Assembly (NCBI GenBank): GCA_947488905.1
Contig: CANLBJ010000007.1
Span: 1-64,000, forward strand
Direction: 5' to 3'
Source of the DNA: Ulvibacter algarum
GTDB taxonomy: Bacteria; Bacteroidota; Bacteroidia; Flavobacteriales; Flavobacteriaceae
Length of the DNA stretch: 64,000 nt
Shown here: piece by piece, positions 25,840 to 34,992 of the stretch
How positions within the stretch are numbered: the first letter of the stretch is position 1
How the letters are laid out: each line of letters starts with the position of its first letter
The notes under the pieces: model-generated
What the model was told of the DNA's origin: nothing
The model's database searches: none
Seen by the model: only the letters and a program-made list of their open reading frames with translations
Translations under genes and position numbers: made by a program

Positions 25840-27801
25840 ATGAAATTAAAAAACATATCGATTTTGCTTTTAATGTTTGTTACGCTTATGGCGACAGCAC
25901 AAAAGAAAAGTAAAGTAATAATGACAATAGATGGAGAACCAGTTTACACAAAAGAGTTTGTAAGGGTTTATGAAAAGAATCTTGATTTAGTTCAAGACGA
26001 ATCTCAAAAATCTGTGGATGGTTATATAGACTTGTTTGTTGATTATAAATTAAAAGTTGCGGCAGCTTATGCTCAAGGCTTAGATCAAAAAAGAGAGTAC
26101 AAAAAAGAATTCTCAAAATATGAAGAGCAGTTATCGCGTAATTATTTATACGAAGATAAAGTAACTACAGACCTTGCAAAACAAGCGTATGAGCGTGGTA
26201 AGTATGATTTAAAAGCAGCGCATATTTTAGTAAAAACATCATATGATGATATCCCACAAGATACTCTTAAGGCATATAATAAAATTAAAGAGGCATTAGT
26301 TAAAGCAAGATCTGGGGCAGATTTTGGTAAACTAGCGGCAGAGTATTCTGAAGAACCTGGTGCTGCAGAGCGTGGGGGTGAACTTGGCTATTTTAGTACT
26401 TTTACAATGGTACATCAGTTTGAAGATGCTGCATACGAGACCGCAGTTGGTGATATTTCAGATATTGTGAGAACTCAATTTGGGTATCACATTTTAAAGG
26501 TAGAAGATAAAAGAGAGCGTTCTCCAGACATTACAGTTTCTCATATAATGATATCTGACAGAGAAGATGCTGCACGTACTTTTAATCCTGAAGAAAGAAT
26601 AAATGAGATAAATACTTTATTAAAGCAAGGTTCAAAATTTGAAGATTTAGCTAAGCAATACTCAGAAGATAAAAATTCTGCTAAAAAAGGAGGTGAGTTA
26701 AATCGCTTCGGAAAAGGGCAGTTGCGTTCTAAGGAGTTTGAAAATGTTGCTTTTGGTTTAGAGAACATTGGTGATGTCTCTCCGCCTTTTAAATCTGAGT
26801 TTGGGTGGCACATAGTAAGGCTAGATAAAAAACATAAACATCAAACTTTTGAAGAGCAAAAAGAAGGGCTTGAAAAGAAAGTGGGAGAAGGACCAAGGTC
26901 AAAAATTGTAACTACCGCAGTTAATGATAAAATAAAAGAGAAGTATACATTTAAAGCAGATTCAAATTATAAAGCCTTTTTCTCAAGCTTTGTTACAGAC
27001 ACAATTTTAAAGAAAACCTGGACTTACAATGAAGATTTTAAAGAGAAAGATAAAGGTCTTTTAGTAATAGGAGGAGATTATACTGCTACTTATGGTGACT
27101 TTGCTGCTTTCTTAAAAGAATTACAATACAGAAAAGGTTTACCAAAAAATAAAGATCGTTTAATCTCTGATGGGTATGATCTGTTTGAGACAGTGCAGCT
27201 TAAAAAATATTTTAGAAGTGAGTTAGAAAAAACTAATGATGAGTATGCTTCTGTAATTAGCGAGTACAGAGATGGATTGCTCATTTTTGATGTAATGCGT
27301 TTAAATATTTGGGACAAAGCAAAGAAAGACACTGTTGCTACTAAGGCTTATTATCAAGCAAATAAAGAGCAATACAAATGGAACAAGCGTATTGAAGCAG
27401 ATATTATTTCTTCAAGCAATGAAGATATGATAAAAGTAGCTAGCACTATGCTGTCTAATGGTAAGACTATAGATGAGATTAAGGCTGCTTTAAATAAAGA
27501 CAAAGCGGTAAACATTATAGCAAGTAGTGGAAAGTATGAGCTTGAAGATCAAAACTTGCCTGAAGGGTTTGTTGCAAAAATGGGAATATCAAAGGTATAC
27601 TCTCAACACGGAAACTTTGTAGTGACTAATGTTAAGAAGATAAATGAGCCTACGGTAAAAACGTATGAAGAGGTAAAGGGGAGTGTTATTAGTGATTATC
27701 AAAAACAACTAGAGGCAGAGTGGATGAAAGGACTTAGAGATACTCACAATGTGGTGATTAATAAAAAAGCCCTTAAAAATATTAAAAAGCAATTTGACTA
27801 A
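25840..27801 (+). CDS. Periplasmic peptidylprolyl isomerase with two parvulin domains
   Basis: The 653-residue folding factor has a signal peptide (residues 1-21, MATAQ). An N-terminal SurA/PrsA-like chaperone segment (about 25-115) is followed by two parvulin domains: AAHILVKTSYDD to FGYHILKVEDKR (about 125-230) and VSHIMISDRED to FGWHIVRLDKKH (about 233-345). Each has the GGELGYF/GGELNRF strand. The C-terminal 300 residues are unassigned. It is the first gene of a unit with 27805 and 28613, which together look like an outer-membrane-protein folding cluster. Confidence 0.9.
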   Translation: MKLKNISILLLMFVTLMATAQKKSKVIMTIDGEPVYTKEFVRVYEKNLDLVQDESQKSVDGYIDLFVDYKLKVAAAYAQGLDQKREYKKEFSKYEEQLSRNYLYEDKVTTDLAKQAYERGKYDLKAAHILVKTSYDDIPQDTLKAYNKIKEALVKARSGADFGKLAAEYSEEPGAAERGGELGYFSTFTMVHQFEDAAYETAVGDISDIVRTQFGYHILKVEDKRERSPDITVSHIMISDREDAARTFNPEERINEINTLLKQGSKFEDLAKQYSEDKNSAKKGGELNRFGKGQLRSKEFENVAFGLENIGDVSPPFKSEFGWHIVRLDKKHKHQTFEEQKEGLEKKVGEGPRSKIVTTAVNDKIKEKYTFKADSNYKAFFSSFVTDTILKKTWTYNEDFKEKDKGLLVIGGDYTATYGDFAAFLKELQYRKGLPKNKDRLISDGYDLFETVQLKKYFRSELEKTNDEYASVISEYRDGLLIFDVMRLNIWDKAKKDTVATKAYYQANKEQYKWNKRIEADIISSSNEDMIKVASTMLSNGKTIDEIKAALNKDKAVNIIASSGKYELEDQNLPEGFVAKMGISKVYSQHGNFVVTNVKKINEPTVKTYEEVKGSVISDYQKQLEAEWMKGLRDTHNVVINKKALKNIKKQFD

Positions 27802-27804
27802 GAT

Positions 27805-28656
27805 ATGTTAAGATGGTCTGGGCTTGTTATTGTATTACTTTTGTTTTTTTCCTGTGATTTAGTAGAGGGGAAGGATGATAGAATACCTGTGGCAAGAGTT
27901 AATGACACCTACTTATATCAAGAAGATATTGCTTCTCTAATAGATAATAGTATTTCTAGTGAGGACAGTGCAATGGTGGTCTCATCTTATATTAATCAAT
28001 GGGCTACAGAGGAGCTTTTGTTAAATAAGGCTTTAATAAACATAAAACCAGAAGAACAGCAACAGTACAATAAGCTTGTTAGGCAGTATAAAGTAAGTTT
28101 ATTTACAGAGGCGTATAAAAACACATTAGTAAGTCGTGACTTAGATAGTGTTATTAGTCAAGCAGAAATAGATACACTTTACAATGTAGATAAAGAAAAC
28201 TTTTTGTTGAATGACGAGTTATTAAAAATACGTTTTGTACATCTTGAAAGAGAAAATACAAACGTATCTGAAATTAAAAAAAGATTAAAAAATTATACAG
28301 CAGAAGATAAAGCAGCTTTATCAAATATGACATTGCAATTTAAAACAGCTAACCTTAATGACTCTGTTTGGATTAAAAAAGAAGTACTGGTTTCAAGAAT
28401 GCCGGTTTTTAAAAAACAAAATATAGACCTTAGAGTTGGTTATTTTCAGGAAATTAAAGATTCAACTGGGTTATATTTTTATAAAGTAACAAATAAGTTA
28501 GAAAAAGGAGATATAACACCAAGTTCATTTATCGCTCCCACATTAAGACAAATTATATTAAATAGAAGAAAGCTAGAATTGATTAAAAATATAGAAAAAG
28601 ATATTACTAAGGATGCATTTAAAAACAACAATTTTGAGATATATACTAAAGAATAA
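27805..28656 (+). CDS. Lipoprotein related to PPIase/SurA chaperones
   Basis: The 283-residue lipoprotein (WSGLVIVLLLFFSCDLVEG; lipobox FFSC) begins 3 nt after the upstream PPIase stop. Its VARVNDTYLYQEDIASLI (about residues 28-45) and helical follow-up match the SurA N-terminal chaperone segment, but no parvulin domain with its GG..F strand is visible. It may act as a membrane-anchored holdase working with its neighbours. The end overlaps the next gene by 44 nt. Confidence 0.75.
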   Translation: MLRWSGLVIVLLLFFSCDLVEGKDDRIPVARVNDTYLYQEDIASLIDNSISSEDSAMVVSSYINQWATEELLLNKALINIKPEEQQQYNKLVRQYKVSLFTEAYKNTLVSRDLDSVISQAEIDTLYNVDKENFLLNDELLKIRFVHLERENTNVSEIKKRLKNYTAEDKAALSNMTLQFKTANLNDSVWIKKEVLVSRMPVFKKQNIDLRVGYFQEIKDSTGLYFYKVTNKLEKGDITPSSFIAPTLRQIILNRRKLELIKNIEKDITKDAFKNNNFEIYTKE

Positions 28657-30079
28657 TTTTATTGCTGCGTTATTACTATTGATTACCGCAACTGGTTTTA
28701 GCCAAGTTGTAGTTGTAGATAGTACTGGTGTTGTAAAAGAGCAGAAAGCTATTGGTGATATGGAGTCTAAAACAGACAGCCTTAAACCATTTAAGAAATA
28801 TAAAGTAGAGGGAGTTACAGCTGTAGTAGGTGAGTATGTTATTGTAGAATTTGACATAGACATGAGCTACCAAGAATTAAAAGCTCAAGGAATCTCTACA
28901 GAAGACGTTTCTAGATGCCAACTTATGGGTAAACTTATGGAAGATAAGTTATATGCTCACCACGCTAAGCAAGATAGTTTAGTCGTGAGTGACAATGAGA
29001 TCAATCAAAATATTGATCAACAGATGGAGTATATGGTGAGTGAGTTAGGTTCTGAAGAAAAAGTAGCAGCTTATTATAGAAAAGAGAGCATAGACGAACT
29101 TCGTAAAGAGCTGTTTGAAGTTAATAAAACTCAAAAGCTTGCGGCACAAATGCAGCAAACTATTATTGCAGATGTAGAGGTAACACCAGAAGAAGTAAGA
29201 TCTTTTTTCTATGATATACCAGAAGATGAACGCCCTGTTTTTAGTGCAGAAGTAGAGGTAGCACAATTGCTAGTTGAGCCAGAGATTACAGAAGAGTCAA
29301 GACAAGATGTTATAGATAAATTAAATCAAATGCGTACAGATATTGTAGAAAACGGAAGCAGTTTTGCAACAAAAGCTGTACTGTATTCTAAAGATGGTTC
29401 TGCTCAAAAAGGAGGTCTTATAGGTGGTGTAAGAAGAAACTCGCCAATGGCAAAAGAATTTAAAGACCAAGCCTTTAGTTTATTAGAAGGTGAAGTAAGT
29501 GAACCTTTTGAAACAGAATTTGGTTTTCATATCTTAAAAGTAGATAAAGTTAGAGGTCAAGAGGTAGATATTAGACATATCATTATTTTCCCAGAGATTA
29601 CTCAGGCAACAATGGATGCTGCTTATAAAAAGATTGATACAGTGAGAGCTTCTATTAGAGATAATAAAATTTCTTTTGCAGAGGCAGCACAAAAATACTC
29701 AGATGAAGAAGAGACACGTAACAATGGTGGTCAATTAGTAAACCCAGTAAGAGGAGATACTCGTTTTGATTTAACAAAAATGGACCCAACATTAGGAGCG
29801 CAAGTGTATGACTTAAAAGAAGGAGAAGTTTCTAAGATCTTTACAGACTCAGATTTTAAAGGTCAGAGTAGTTATAAGATTTTAACGGTAACTAAGCGTT
29901 ATGAAGAGCATCAAGCAGACTACGTGAAGGATTATGAAAAAATAAAAGAGCTAGCCTTAAAACAAAAGCAAATTAAAGCGATTGAAAAATGGCAAGACGA
30001 AAAAATAAAAGACACGTATGTTAATGTGAACAACGATTATACAGATTGTGAATTTTCTGGCAATTGGGTAAAGAAATAA
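28613..30079 (+). CDS. SurA-like periplasmic peptidylprolyl isomerase
   Basis: The 488-residue protein starts inside the upstream gene (ATG 28613). TTG 28634 is an alternative that would give a shorter signal peptide; both keep NNFIAALLLLITATGFSQ. A SurA-like chaperone segment (about 60-195, VEGVTAVVGEYVIVEFDID at its start) is followed by two parvulin domains, about 205-305 (FSAEVEVAQLLVEP to FGFHILKVDK) and about 310-420 (EVDIRHIIIFPEI to SYKILTVTKR). It probably escorts outer-membrane proteins. The terminator at 30098 closes the operon. Confidence 0.88.
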   Translation: MHLKTTILRYILKNNFIAALLLLITATGFSQVVVVDSTGVVKEQKAIGDMESKTDSLKPFKKYKVEGVTAVVGEYVIVEFDIDMSYQELKAQGISTEDVSRCQLMGKLMEDKLYAHHAKQDSLVVSDNEINQNIDQQMEYMVSELGSEEKVAAYYRKESIDELRKELFEVNKTQKLAAQMQQTIIADVEVTPEEVRSFFYDIPEDERPVFSAEVEVAQLLVEPEITEESRQDVIDKLNQMRTDIVENGSSFATKAVLYSKDGSAQKGGLIGGVRRNSPMAKEFKDQAFSLLEGEVSEPFETEFGFHILKVDKVRGQEVDIRHIIIFPEITQATMDAAYKKIDTVRASIRDNKISFAEAAQKYSDEEETRNNGGQLVNPVRGDTRFDLTKMDPTLGAQVYDLKEGEVSKIFTDSDFKGQSSYKILTVTKRYEEHQADYVKDYEKIKELALKQKQIKAIEKWQDEKIKDTYVNVNNDYTDCEFSGNWVKK

Positions 30080-30097
30080 TATTTCAGAATAAACAAT

Positions 30098-30133
30098 AAA
30101 AAGGTTAGTTGCTTAAATGTGGCTAACCTTTTT
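30098..30133 (+). terminator. Terminator of the PPIase operon
   Basis: AAAAAGGTTAG and CTAACCTTTTT form an 11-bp stem with a T-run, 18 nt after the stop of the third PPIase gene. Confidence 0.85.
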
Positions 30134-30209
30134 CTTTTAAGGATAACCTTTAGAATTCGCATTTAATATTTTAAATTCGTAGTCATTAATAAAAGTATTA
30201 AATAAAGCA

Positions 30210-31163
30210 ATGGGAGACGTAGCAGCAGTAGAGCAATTAGTAAAAAAATATAACGCACTTAAACAAGAGATTAAAAAGGTAATTGTAGGGCAGGATGAAG
30301 TGGTGGAGCAAGTATTGCTTTCTGTTTTTTCTGGAGGTCATGCACTATTAATAGGAGTTCCGGGATTAGCAAAAACACTTTTGGTAAATACAGTTTCTCA
30401 GGCACTCGGGCTACAATTTAAGCGTATTCAGTTTACACCAGATTTAATGCCTAGTGATATCCTTGGGTCTGAAATCTTAGATGAAAGCAGAAATTTTAAG
30501 TTTATTAAAGGCCCTATATTTTCTAACATTGTACTAGCAGATGAGATTAACCGTACACCGCCTAAAACGCAAGCCGCTTTACTAGAGGCAATGCAAGAGC
30601 GTTCTGTGACAGTTGCAGGTGTAAACTATAAATTAGATTTACCATATTTTGTACTTGCAACACAAAACCCTATTGAGCAAGAAGGAACTTATCCTTTGCC
30701 AGAAGCACAATTAGACCGTTTTATGTTTGCTATTAATCTTGATTATCCTTCATTTACAGAAGAAGTAGATATTGTAAAAGCAACAACTATGGGTGCAAAA
30801 CCTAAAGTTAATGCGCTCTTTACAGCACAAGAAATAATAGATTTTCAAGATTTAATACGTCGCATTCCAGTTGCAGATAATGTAATAGAATATGCGGTAA
30901 CACTTGTGGGTAAAACAAGACCAAAAAGTCAAGCAGCTACAGAGACTATTAAAAACTATATAGATTGGGGAGCAGGACCAAGAGCTTCACAAAACCTAAT
31001 CTTAGGAGCAAAAGCGCACGCAGCATTACACGGTAAGTTTTCTCCAGATATTGCAGATGTACAAAAAGTAGCTATTGGTATCTTGCGTCATCGTATGATT
31101 AAAAACTACAAGGCAGAAGCAGAAGGGCTTACAATAGAGCAAATTATTCAGGGATTATTTTAA
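30210..31163 (+). CDS. MoxR-family AAA+ ATPase
   Basis: The 317-residue cytoplasmic ATPase has Walker A GVPGLAKTLLV (about residues 49-59), Walker B IVLADEINRTPPKTQ (about 106-120), sensor 1 FVLATQNPIEQEGTYPLPEAQ (about 150-170) and the sensor 2 area near GAGPRASQNLIL (about 257-268). MoxR ATPases act as chaperones, often with DUF58 and von Willebrand factor A proteins. Here neither follows; two GldL-like small membrane proteins do. Confidence 0.93.
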   Translation: MGDVAAVEQLVKKYNALKQEIKKVIVGQDEVVEQVLLSVFSGGHALLIGVPGLAKTLLVNTVSQALGLQFKRIQFTPDLMPSDILGSEILDESRNFKFIKGPIFSNIVLADEINRTPPKTQAALLEAMQERSVTVAGVNYKLDLPYFVLATQNPIEQEGTYPLPEAQLDRFMFAINLDYPSFTEEVDIVKATTMGAKPKVNALFTAQEIIDFQDLIRRIPVADNVIEYAVTLVGKTRPKSQAATETIKNYIDWGAGPRASQNLILGAKAHAALHGKFSPDIADVQKVAIGILRHRMIKNYKAEAEGLTIEQIIQGLF

Positions 31164-31173
31164 ACATTTAAAT

Positions 31174-31353
31174 ATGCGCATACCTAGACTACTTATTATT
31201 TTTGGTGCTTTACTTGTTATAGTTGGAGCCGTTTTTAAACTTATGCATTGGGGTGTAAGCTTTTTACAAGCAAATACTTTATTAGGTATAGGTGTGGTTT
31301 TTATTGTGATTGCACTAGTTGTTATGGTTATTAGCCGTCTTGCAAACAAATAA
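31174..31353 (+). CDS. Small GldL-like two-helix membrane protein (59 aa)
   Basis: This short gene lies 10 nt after moxR. It has two hydrophobic helices (about residues 6-24 and 36-55) joined by FKLMHWGVSF. The motif GAVFKLMHW resembles GALFKITH at the start of the gliding-motility/T9SS motor protein GldL and is shared with the next gene, so the two are paralogues. ATG at 31174 is the only sensible start. The product is an inner-membrane protein of unknown role. Confidence 0.75.
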   Translation: MRIPRLLIIFGALLVIVGAVFKLMHWGVSFLQANTLLGIGVVFIVIALVVMVISRLANK

Positions 31354-31358
31354 CCTGT

Positions 31359-31541
31359 ATGAAATTTCAAGACTTTAAAACTCCACTGCTCATTTTAATT
31401 TTAGGCTCAGCCCTAGTTATTATTGGCGCTGTTTTTAAAGTGCTACACTGGCCATACAGCAATATTCTTATGATGATAGGTGGTGTTTGTGAAGTAATCG
31501 CAGCCGTTCTTGTTATCCTTCAGTTGCTTAAATCTAGGTAG
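31359..31541 (+). CDS. Small GldL-like two-helix membrane protein (60 aa)
   Basis: A 60-residue membrane protein with helices at about residues 8-26 and 34-56. GAVFKVLHWPY (about 23-33) matches the upstream paralogue and the N-terminus of GldL. It starts 5 nt after the previous stop, so the three genes form one unit with moxR. Both copies lack the long cytoplasmic part of GldL. Confidence 0.75.
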   Translation: MKFQDFKTPLLILILGSALVIIGAVFKVLHWPYSNILMMIGGVCEVIAAVLVILQLLKSR

Positions 31542-31773
31542 CTGTTTATTACTTCGGAAATTTTAATGCTTGAAACACTTTCTGTTGTTTCAAGCTAGCG
31601 CATTCTCTTTATTTAAGTATTAATCTACTAGCATGGTTATTTTCATTTTGATAATTTTGATAGGGTAAAATTACATATATCATAAGATTTTTAATTTAAA
31701 TATTTAAATCATTGACAAATACGCAATGGTTTTTAACATCTGCTATTTATTTTTTAATTATTTCCATTTTTTG

Positions 31774-31820
31774 TATCTTCGCAACACTTGTAAAATCAAC
31801 CGTTTTACAAGATTTTTTCC
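31774..31820 (+). promoter_or_regulatory. Aconitase promoter with hairpin at the transcript 5' end
   Basis: A -7-like TATCTTCG (31774-31781) is followed within 6 nt by CTTGTAAAA-TCAACCG-TTTTACAAG, a perfect 9-bp stem (31787-31811), and then a T-run. The transcript would begin at or just before the stem, leaving about 20 nt between the hairpin and the start codon. The structure looks like a short terminator, so it could attenuate transcription or protect the mRNA end. The rest of the 300-bp gap (31542-31773) is very AT-rich and shows no gene. Confidence 0.5.
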
Positions 31821-31841
31821 ACCAAAAAACAAAAGACAATT

Positions 31842-34112
31842 ATGGCATTTGATATTGATATGATTAAAAAAGTGTATGCCCAGATGGCAGAACGTGTAGA
31901 TGCTGCACGTGAGATCGTAGGGAAACCTCTAACACTTTCAGAAAAAATATTATACAACCACCTTTGGGATGGTGTAGCAACAAAAGCATTTACACGCGGT
32001 AAAGATTATGTAGATTTTGCACCAGATAGAATTGCCTGTCAAGATGCAACAGCACAGATGGCTTTATTACAGTTTATGCAAGCTGGAAAAAAGAATGTAG
32101 CGGTACCTACAACAGTGCACTGTGATCACTTAATTCAGGCAAAACAAGGAGCAAAAGCAGATTTAAAGCACGCAAATGAAGTAAGTAATGAAGTGTTTGA
32201 CTTTCTAGAATCTGTTTCTAACAAATACGGTATTGGATTCTGGGCACCTGGTGCAGGGATTATTCACCAAGTAGTATTAGAAAACTATGCATTCCCTGGA
32301 GGGATGATGATTGGTACAGATAGTCACACAGTAAACGCTGGTGGTCTTGGTATGGTTGCCATAGGAGTAGGTGGAGCAGATGCAGTAGACGTTATGGCCG
32401 GAATGGCTTGGGAATTAAAATTTCCGAAGCTAATAGGAGTAAAATTAACAGGTAAATTAAGTGGATGGACCGCACCTAAAGATGTTATCTTAAAAGTAGC
32501 AGAGATTCTTACTGCAAAAGGAGGAACTGGTGCCATTGTAGAATATTTTGGGCCTGGTGCAACGGCAATGTCTTGTACTGGTAAAGGAACCATCTGTAAT
32601 ATGGGTGCAGAGATAGGAGCAACAACTTCTACCTTTGGTTATGATGAGTCTATGGAGCGTTACTTGAGAGCGACAGATAGAGCAGATGTAGCAGATGCAG
32701 CAAATAAAGTAAAAGATTACTTAACAGCAGATGCAGAAGTATATGCAGATCCAGAATCATATTTTGATCAAGTAATAGAAATCAACCTTTCTGAGCTAGG
32801 ACCACTTTTAAATGGACCTTTTACACCAGATCTTTCTACGGCTGTAGGGTCTGATATGACAGAAAAAGCAACTAAAAACGATTGGCCATTACAAGTGGAG
32901 TGGTCTTTAATAGGTTCTTGTACTAACTCTTCTTACGAAGATTTATCTAGAGCATCATCTATTGCAGACTTCGGTTTTAAAAACGGTCTTAAATTAAAAG
33001 CAGAACTAGGTATTAACCCTGGATCTGAGACCGTACGTTTTACAACAGAACGTGACGGTATTCTTAAATCTTTTGAAGACTTAGGAGCAAAAATATTTAC
33101 AAATGCTTGCGGACCTTGTATAGGACAGTGGGCGCGTTATGACGATCCTAAAAATGCTCCTAAAAACAGTATTGTACACTCGTTTAACAGAAACTTTGCA
33201 AAGCGTGCAGATGGTAACCCAAATACACACGCCTTTGTAGCTTCGCCAGAATTAACAGCAGCGATTGCTTTTGCTGGTAGATTAGATTTTAATCCACTAA
33301 CAGATACGTTGATTAATGATAAAGGAGAAGAAGTGAAGTTTGAAGAGCCAACAGGATGGGAGTTACCACCTAAAGGTTTTGAGGTAGAAGAGAATGGCTA
33401 TGTAGCACCTATGGAAGATGGAAGTGGAGTTACCATTACCGTAAACCCAGAAAGTGAAAGACTTGAACTATTAACTCCTTTTACACCTATTAAAGATGCA
33501 GATTTAGCAAATGTTAAGTTGTTAATCAAAGCTTTCGGAAAATGTACAACAGACCATATTTCTATGGCGGGACCTTGGTTACGTTTTAGAGGTCACCTTG
33601 ATAATATTTCTAACAACTGTTTAATTGGTGCTGTAAACGCATTTGGTAAGAAAACCAACTTTGTGAAGAACCAATTAACAGGTGAATTTGGTGGTGTGCC
33701 AGATACAGCACGTGATTATAAAGCTAACGGAGTTTATACAATAGTTGTGGGTGACCACAATTATGGTGAAGGTTCTTCTAGAGAGCACGCGGCAATGGAG
33801 CCACGTCATTTAGGTGTTGCTGCTGTGATTGTAAAAAGTTTTGCACGTATTCACGAAACAAACCTTAAGAAACAAGGTATGCTAGGTCTTACGTTTGCAA
33901 ATGAAGCAGACTATGACAAAATACAAGAAGATGATACATTTAACTTTGTAGATATCGCGAGTTTTGCACCAGAGAAGCCTTTAACACTAGAGGTAACTCA
34001 CGCAGATGGATCTAAAGATACTATTATGGCAAACCATACTTATAATGCTGCTCAAATAGACTGGTATAGAGAAGGTAGTGCCTTAAACTTGATTAAAAAA
34101 GAGAATGCATAA
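31842..34112 (+). CDS. acn: Aconitate hydratase (mitochondrial type)
   Basis: This citric-acid-cycle enzyme isomerises citrate to isocitrate. The 756-residue length is that of the mitochondrial type found in Bacteroidetes. The iron-sulfur ligands are seen in [12 protein letters not shown] (about residues 361-372) and [10 protein letters not shown] (about 422-431). Substrate-binding [11 protein letters not shown] (about 90-100), [13 protein letters not shown] (about 158-170), GKCTTDHIS (about 566-574) and [17 protein letters not shown] (about 643-659) are intact. It is followed by a terminator and a Crp-type regulator gene. Confidence 0.97.
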   Translation: MAFDIDMIKKVYAQMAERVDAAREIVGKPLTLSEKILYNHLWDGVATKAFTRGKDYVDFAPDRIACQDATAQMALLQFMQAGKKNVAVPTTVHCDHLIQAKQGAKADLKHANEVSNEVFDFLESVSNKYGIGFWAPGAGIIHQVVLENYAFPGGMMIGTDSHTVNAGGLGMVAIGVGGADAVDVMAGMAWELKFPKLIGVKLTGKLSGWTAPKDVILKVAEILTAKGGTGAIVEYFGPGATAMSCTGKGTICNMGAEIGATTSTFGYDESMERYLRATDRADVADAANKVKDYLTADAEVYADPESYFDQVIEINLSELGPLLNGPFTPDLSTAVGSDMTEKATKNDWPLQVEWSLIGSCTNSSYEDLSRASSIADFGFKNGLKLKAELGINPGSETVRFTTERDGILKSFEDLGAKIFTNACGPCIGQWARYDDPKNAPKNSIVHSFNRNFAKRADGNPNTHAFVASPELTAAIAFAGRLDFNPLTDTLINDKGEEVKFEEPTGWELPPKGFEVEENGYVAPMEDGSGVTITVNPESERLELLTPFTPIKDADLANVKLLIKAFGKCTTDHISMAGPWLRFRGHLDNISNNCLIGAVNAFGKKTNFVKNQLTGEFGGVPDTARDYKANGVYTIVVGDHNYGEGSSREHAAMEPRHLGVAAVIVKSFARIHETNLKKQGMLGLTFANEADYDKIQEDDTFNFVDIASFAPEKPLTLEVTHADGSKDTIMANHTYNAAQIDWYREGSALNLIKKENA

Positions 34113-34136
34113 GCTCACTCTTTAAGTAAATGATTT

Positions 34137-34170
34137 AAAAGCCTCTAAGTTTAACTTAGAGGCTTTTTTT
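34137..34170 (+). terminator. Terminator after aconitase
   Basis: AAAAGCCTCTAAGT pairs with ACTTAGAGGCTTTT; loop TTA; eight Ts follow. Confidence 0.92.
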
Positions 34171-34220
34171 TGTAAGTCAAATGGTGTTTTCACGACCTTT
34201 TAGTTAACAAAACTAACCCT

Positions 34221-34913
34221 ATGAACTCACTATGGACCCTAGAGGATGTCAACCTCTTTAAAAAATTGTGCCCTCACAGCTTTGCAGCTTTTAAAAATGA
34301 ACATTCTTTCAATACTTATAATCGCCAAGATTATATCTATTTTCCTAAAGATGCTTCTTCAAAAGTATTTTTGATTGAAGAGGGAACCGTAAAGATTGGT
34401 CACTATACAGAAGAAGGTCAAGAAGTAGTAAAAGCAATTTTAAAAAAGGGAGAACTCTTTGGAGAAAAAGCCATTCTGGGAGAAGATAACAGAACAGAGT
34501 TTGCACAATCTTTATCTAATGAAACTTCTATTTGTCCTATAAGCATAGACACGATGAGAGAGATGATGTTAGAGAATCAGCCTTTTAGTTTACGCATTTA
34601 TAAGTTAATAGGTTTTAGAATAAAAAGACTAGAAAGAAGGCTTGAGCTGTTATTATTTAAAGATGCAGAGACAAGAGTTCGTGAATTTTTAAAAGACCTT
34701 TCTACAGACTACGGTTATGAATGCCCCAAAACAGGGCATATGATAGTGAAGCATCCTTATACTCAAAAAGACATTGCTCACCTTATTGGTACCTCTCGAC
34801 CTACCTTAAATTCTATTTTAAATAAGTACAAAGAATTAAACCTTATAGATTTTAATAGAAGAGAAATTAGATTAAAATTTGAGCCAATGCACTATCCGTT
34901 AAAAGTATCTTAA
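34221..34913 (+). CDS. Crp/Fnr-family transcription regulator
   Basis: The 230-residue regulator has an N-terminal cyclic-nucleotide-binding-like barrel (about residues 20-125: FLIEEGTVKIGHYTEEGQEV, ILKKGELFGEKAILGE), a dimer helix (about 130-160) and a winged-helix DNA-binding domain (about 165-225) with recognition helix TQKDIAHLIGTSRPTLNSIL. No Cys cluster for an FNR iron-sulfur centre is seen. The effector and targets are unknown. Confidence 0.9.
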   Translation: MNSLWTLEDVNLFKKLCPHSFAAFKNEHSFNTYNRQDYIYFPKDASSKVFLIEEGTVKIGHYTEEGQEVVKAILKKGELFGEKAILGEDNRTEFAQSLSNETSICPISIDTMREMMLENQPFSLRIYKLIGFRIKRLERRLELLLFKDAETRVREFLKDLSTDYGYECPKTGHMIVKHPYTQKDIAHLIGTSRPTLNSILNKYKELNLIDFNRREIRLKFEPMHYPLKVS

Positions 34914-34961
34914 AATAATCTAAGTGTAAGCTAGCTAACATTTTAAAGTAAATAGTGATTG

Positions 34962-34969
34962 TAGATTTG
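34962..34969 (+). promoter_or_regulatory. -7 motif of the repeat lipoprotein gene
   Basis: TAGATTTG fits TAnnTTTG, 23 nt before the ATG at 34993. Confidence 0.45.
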
Positions 34970-34992
34970 TTTAAACAATAAAACATACAATT

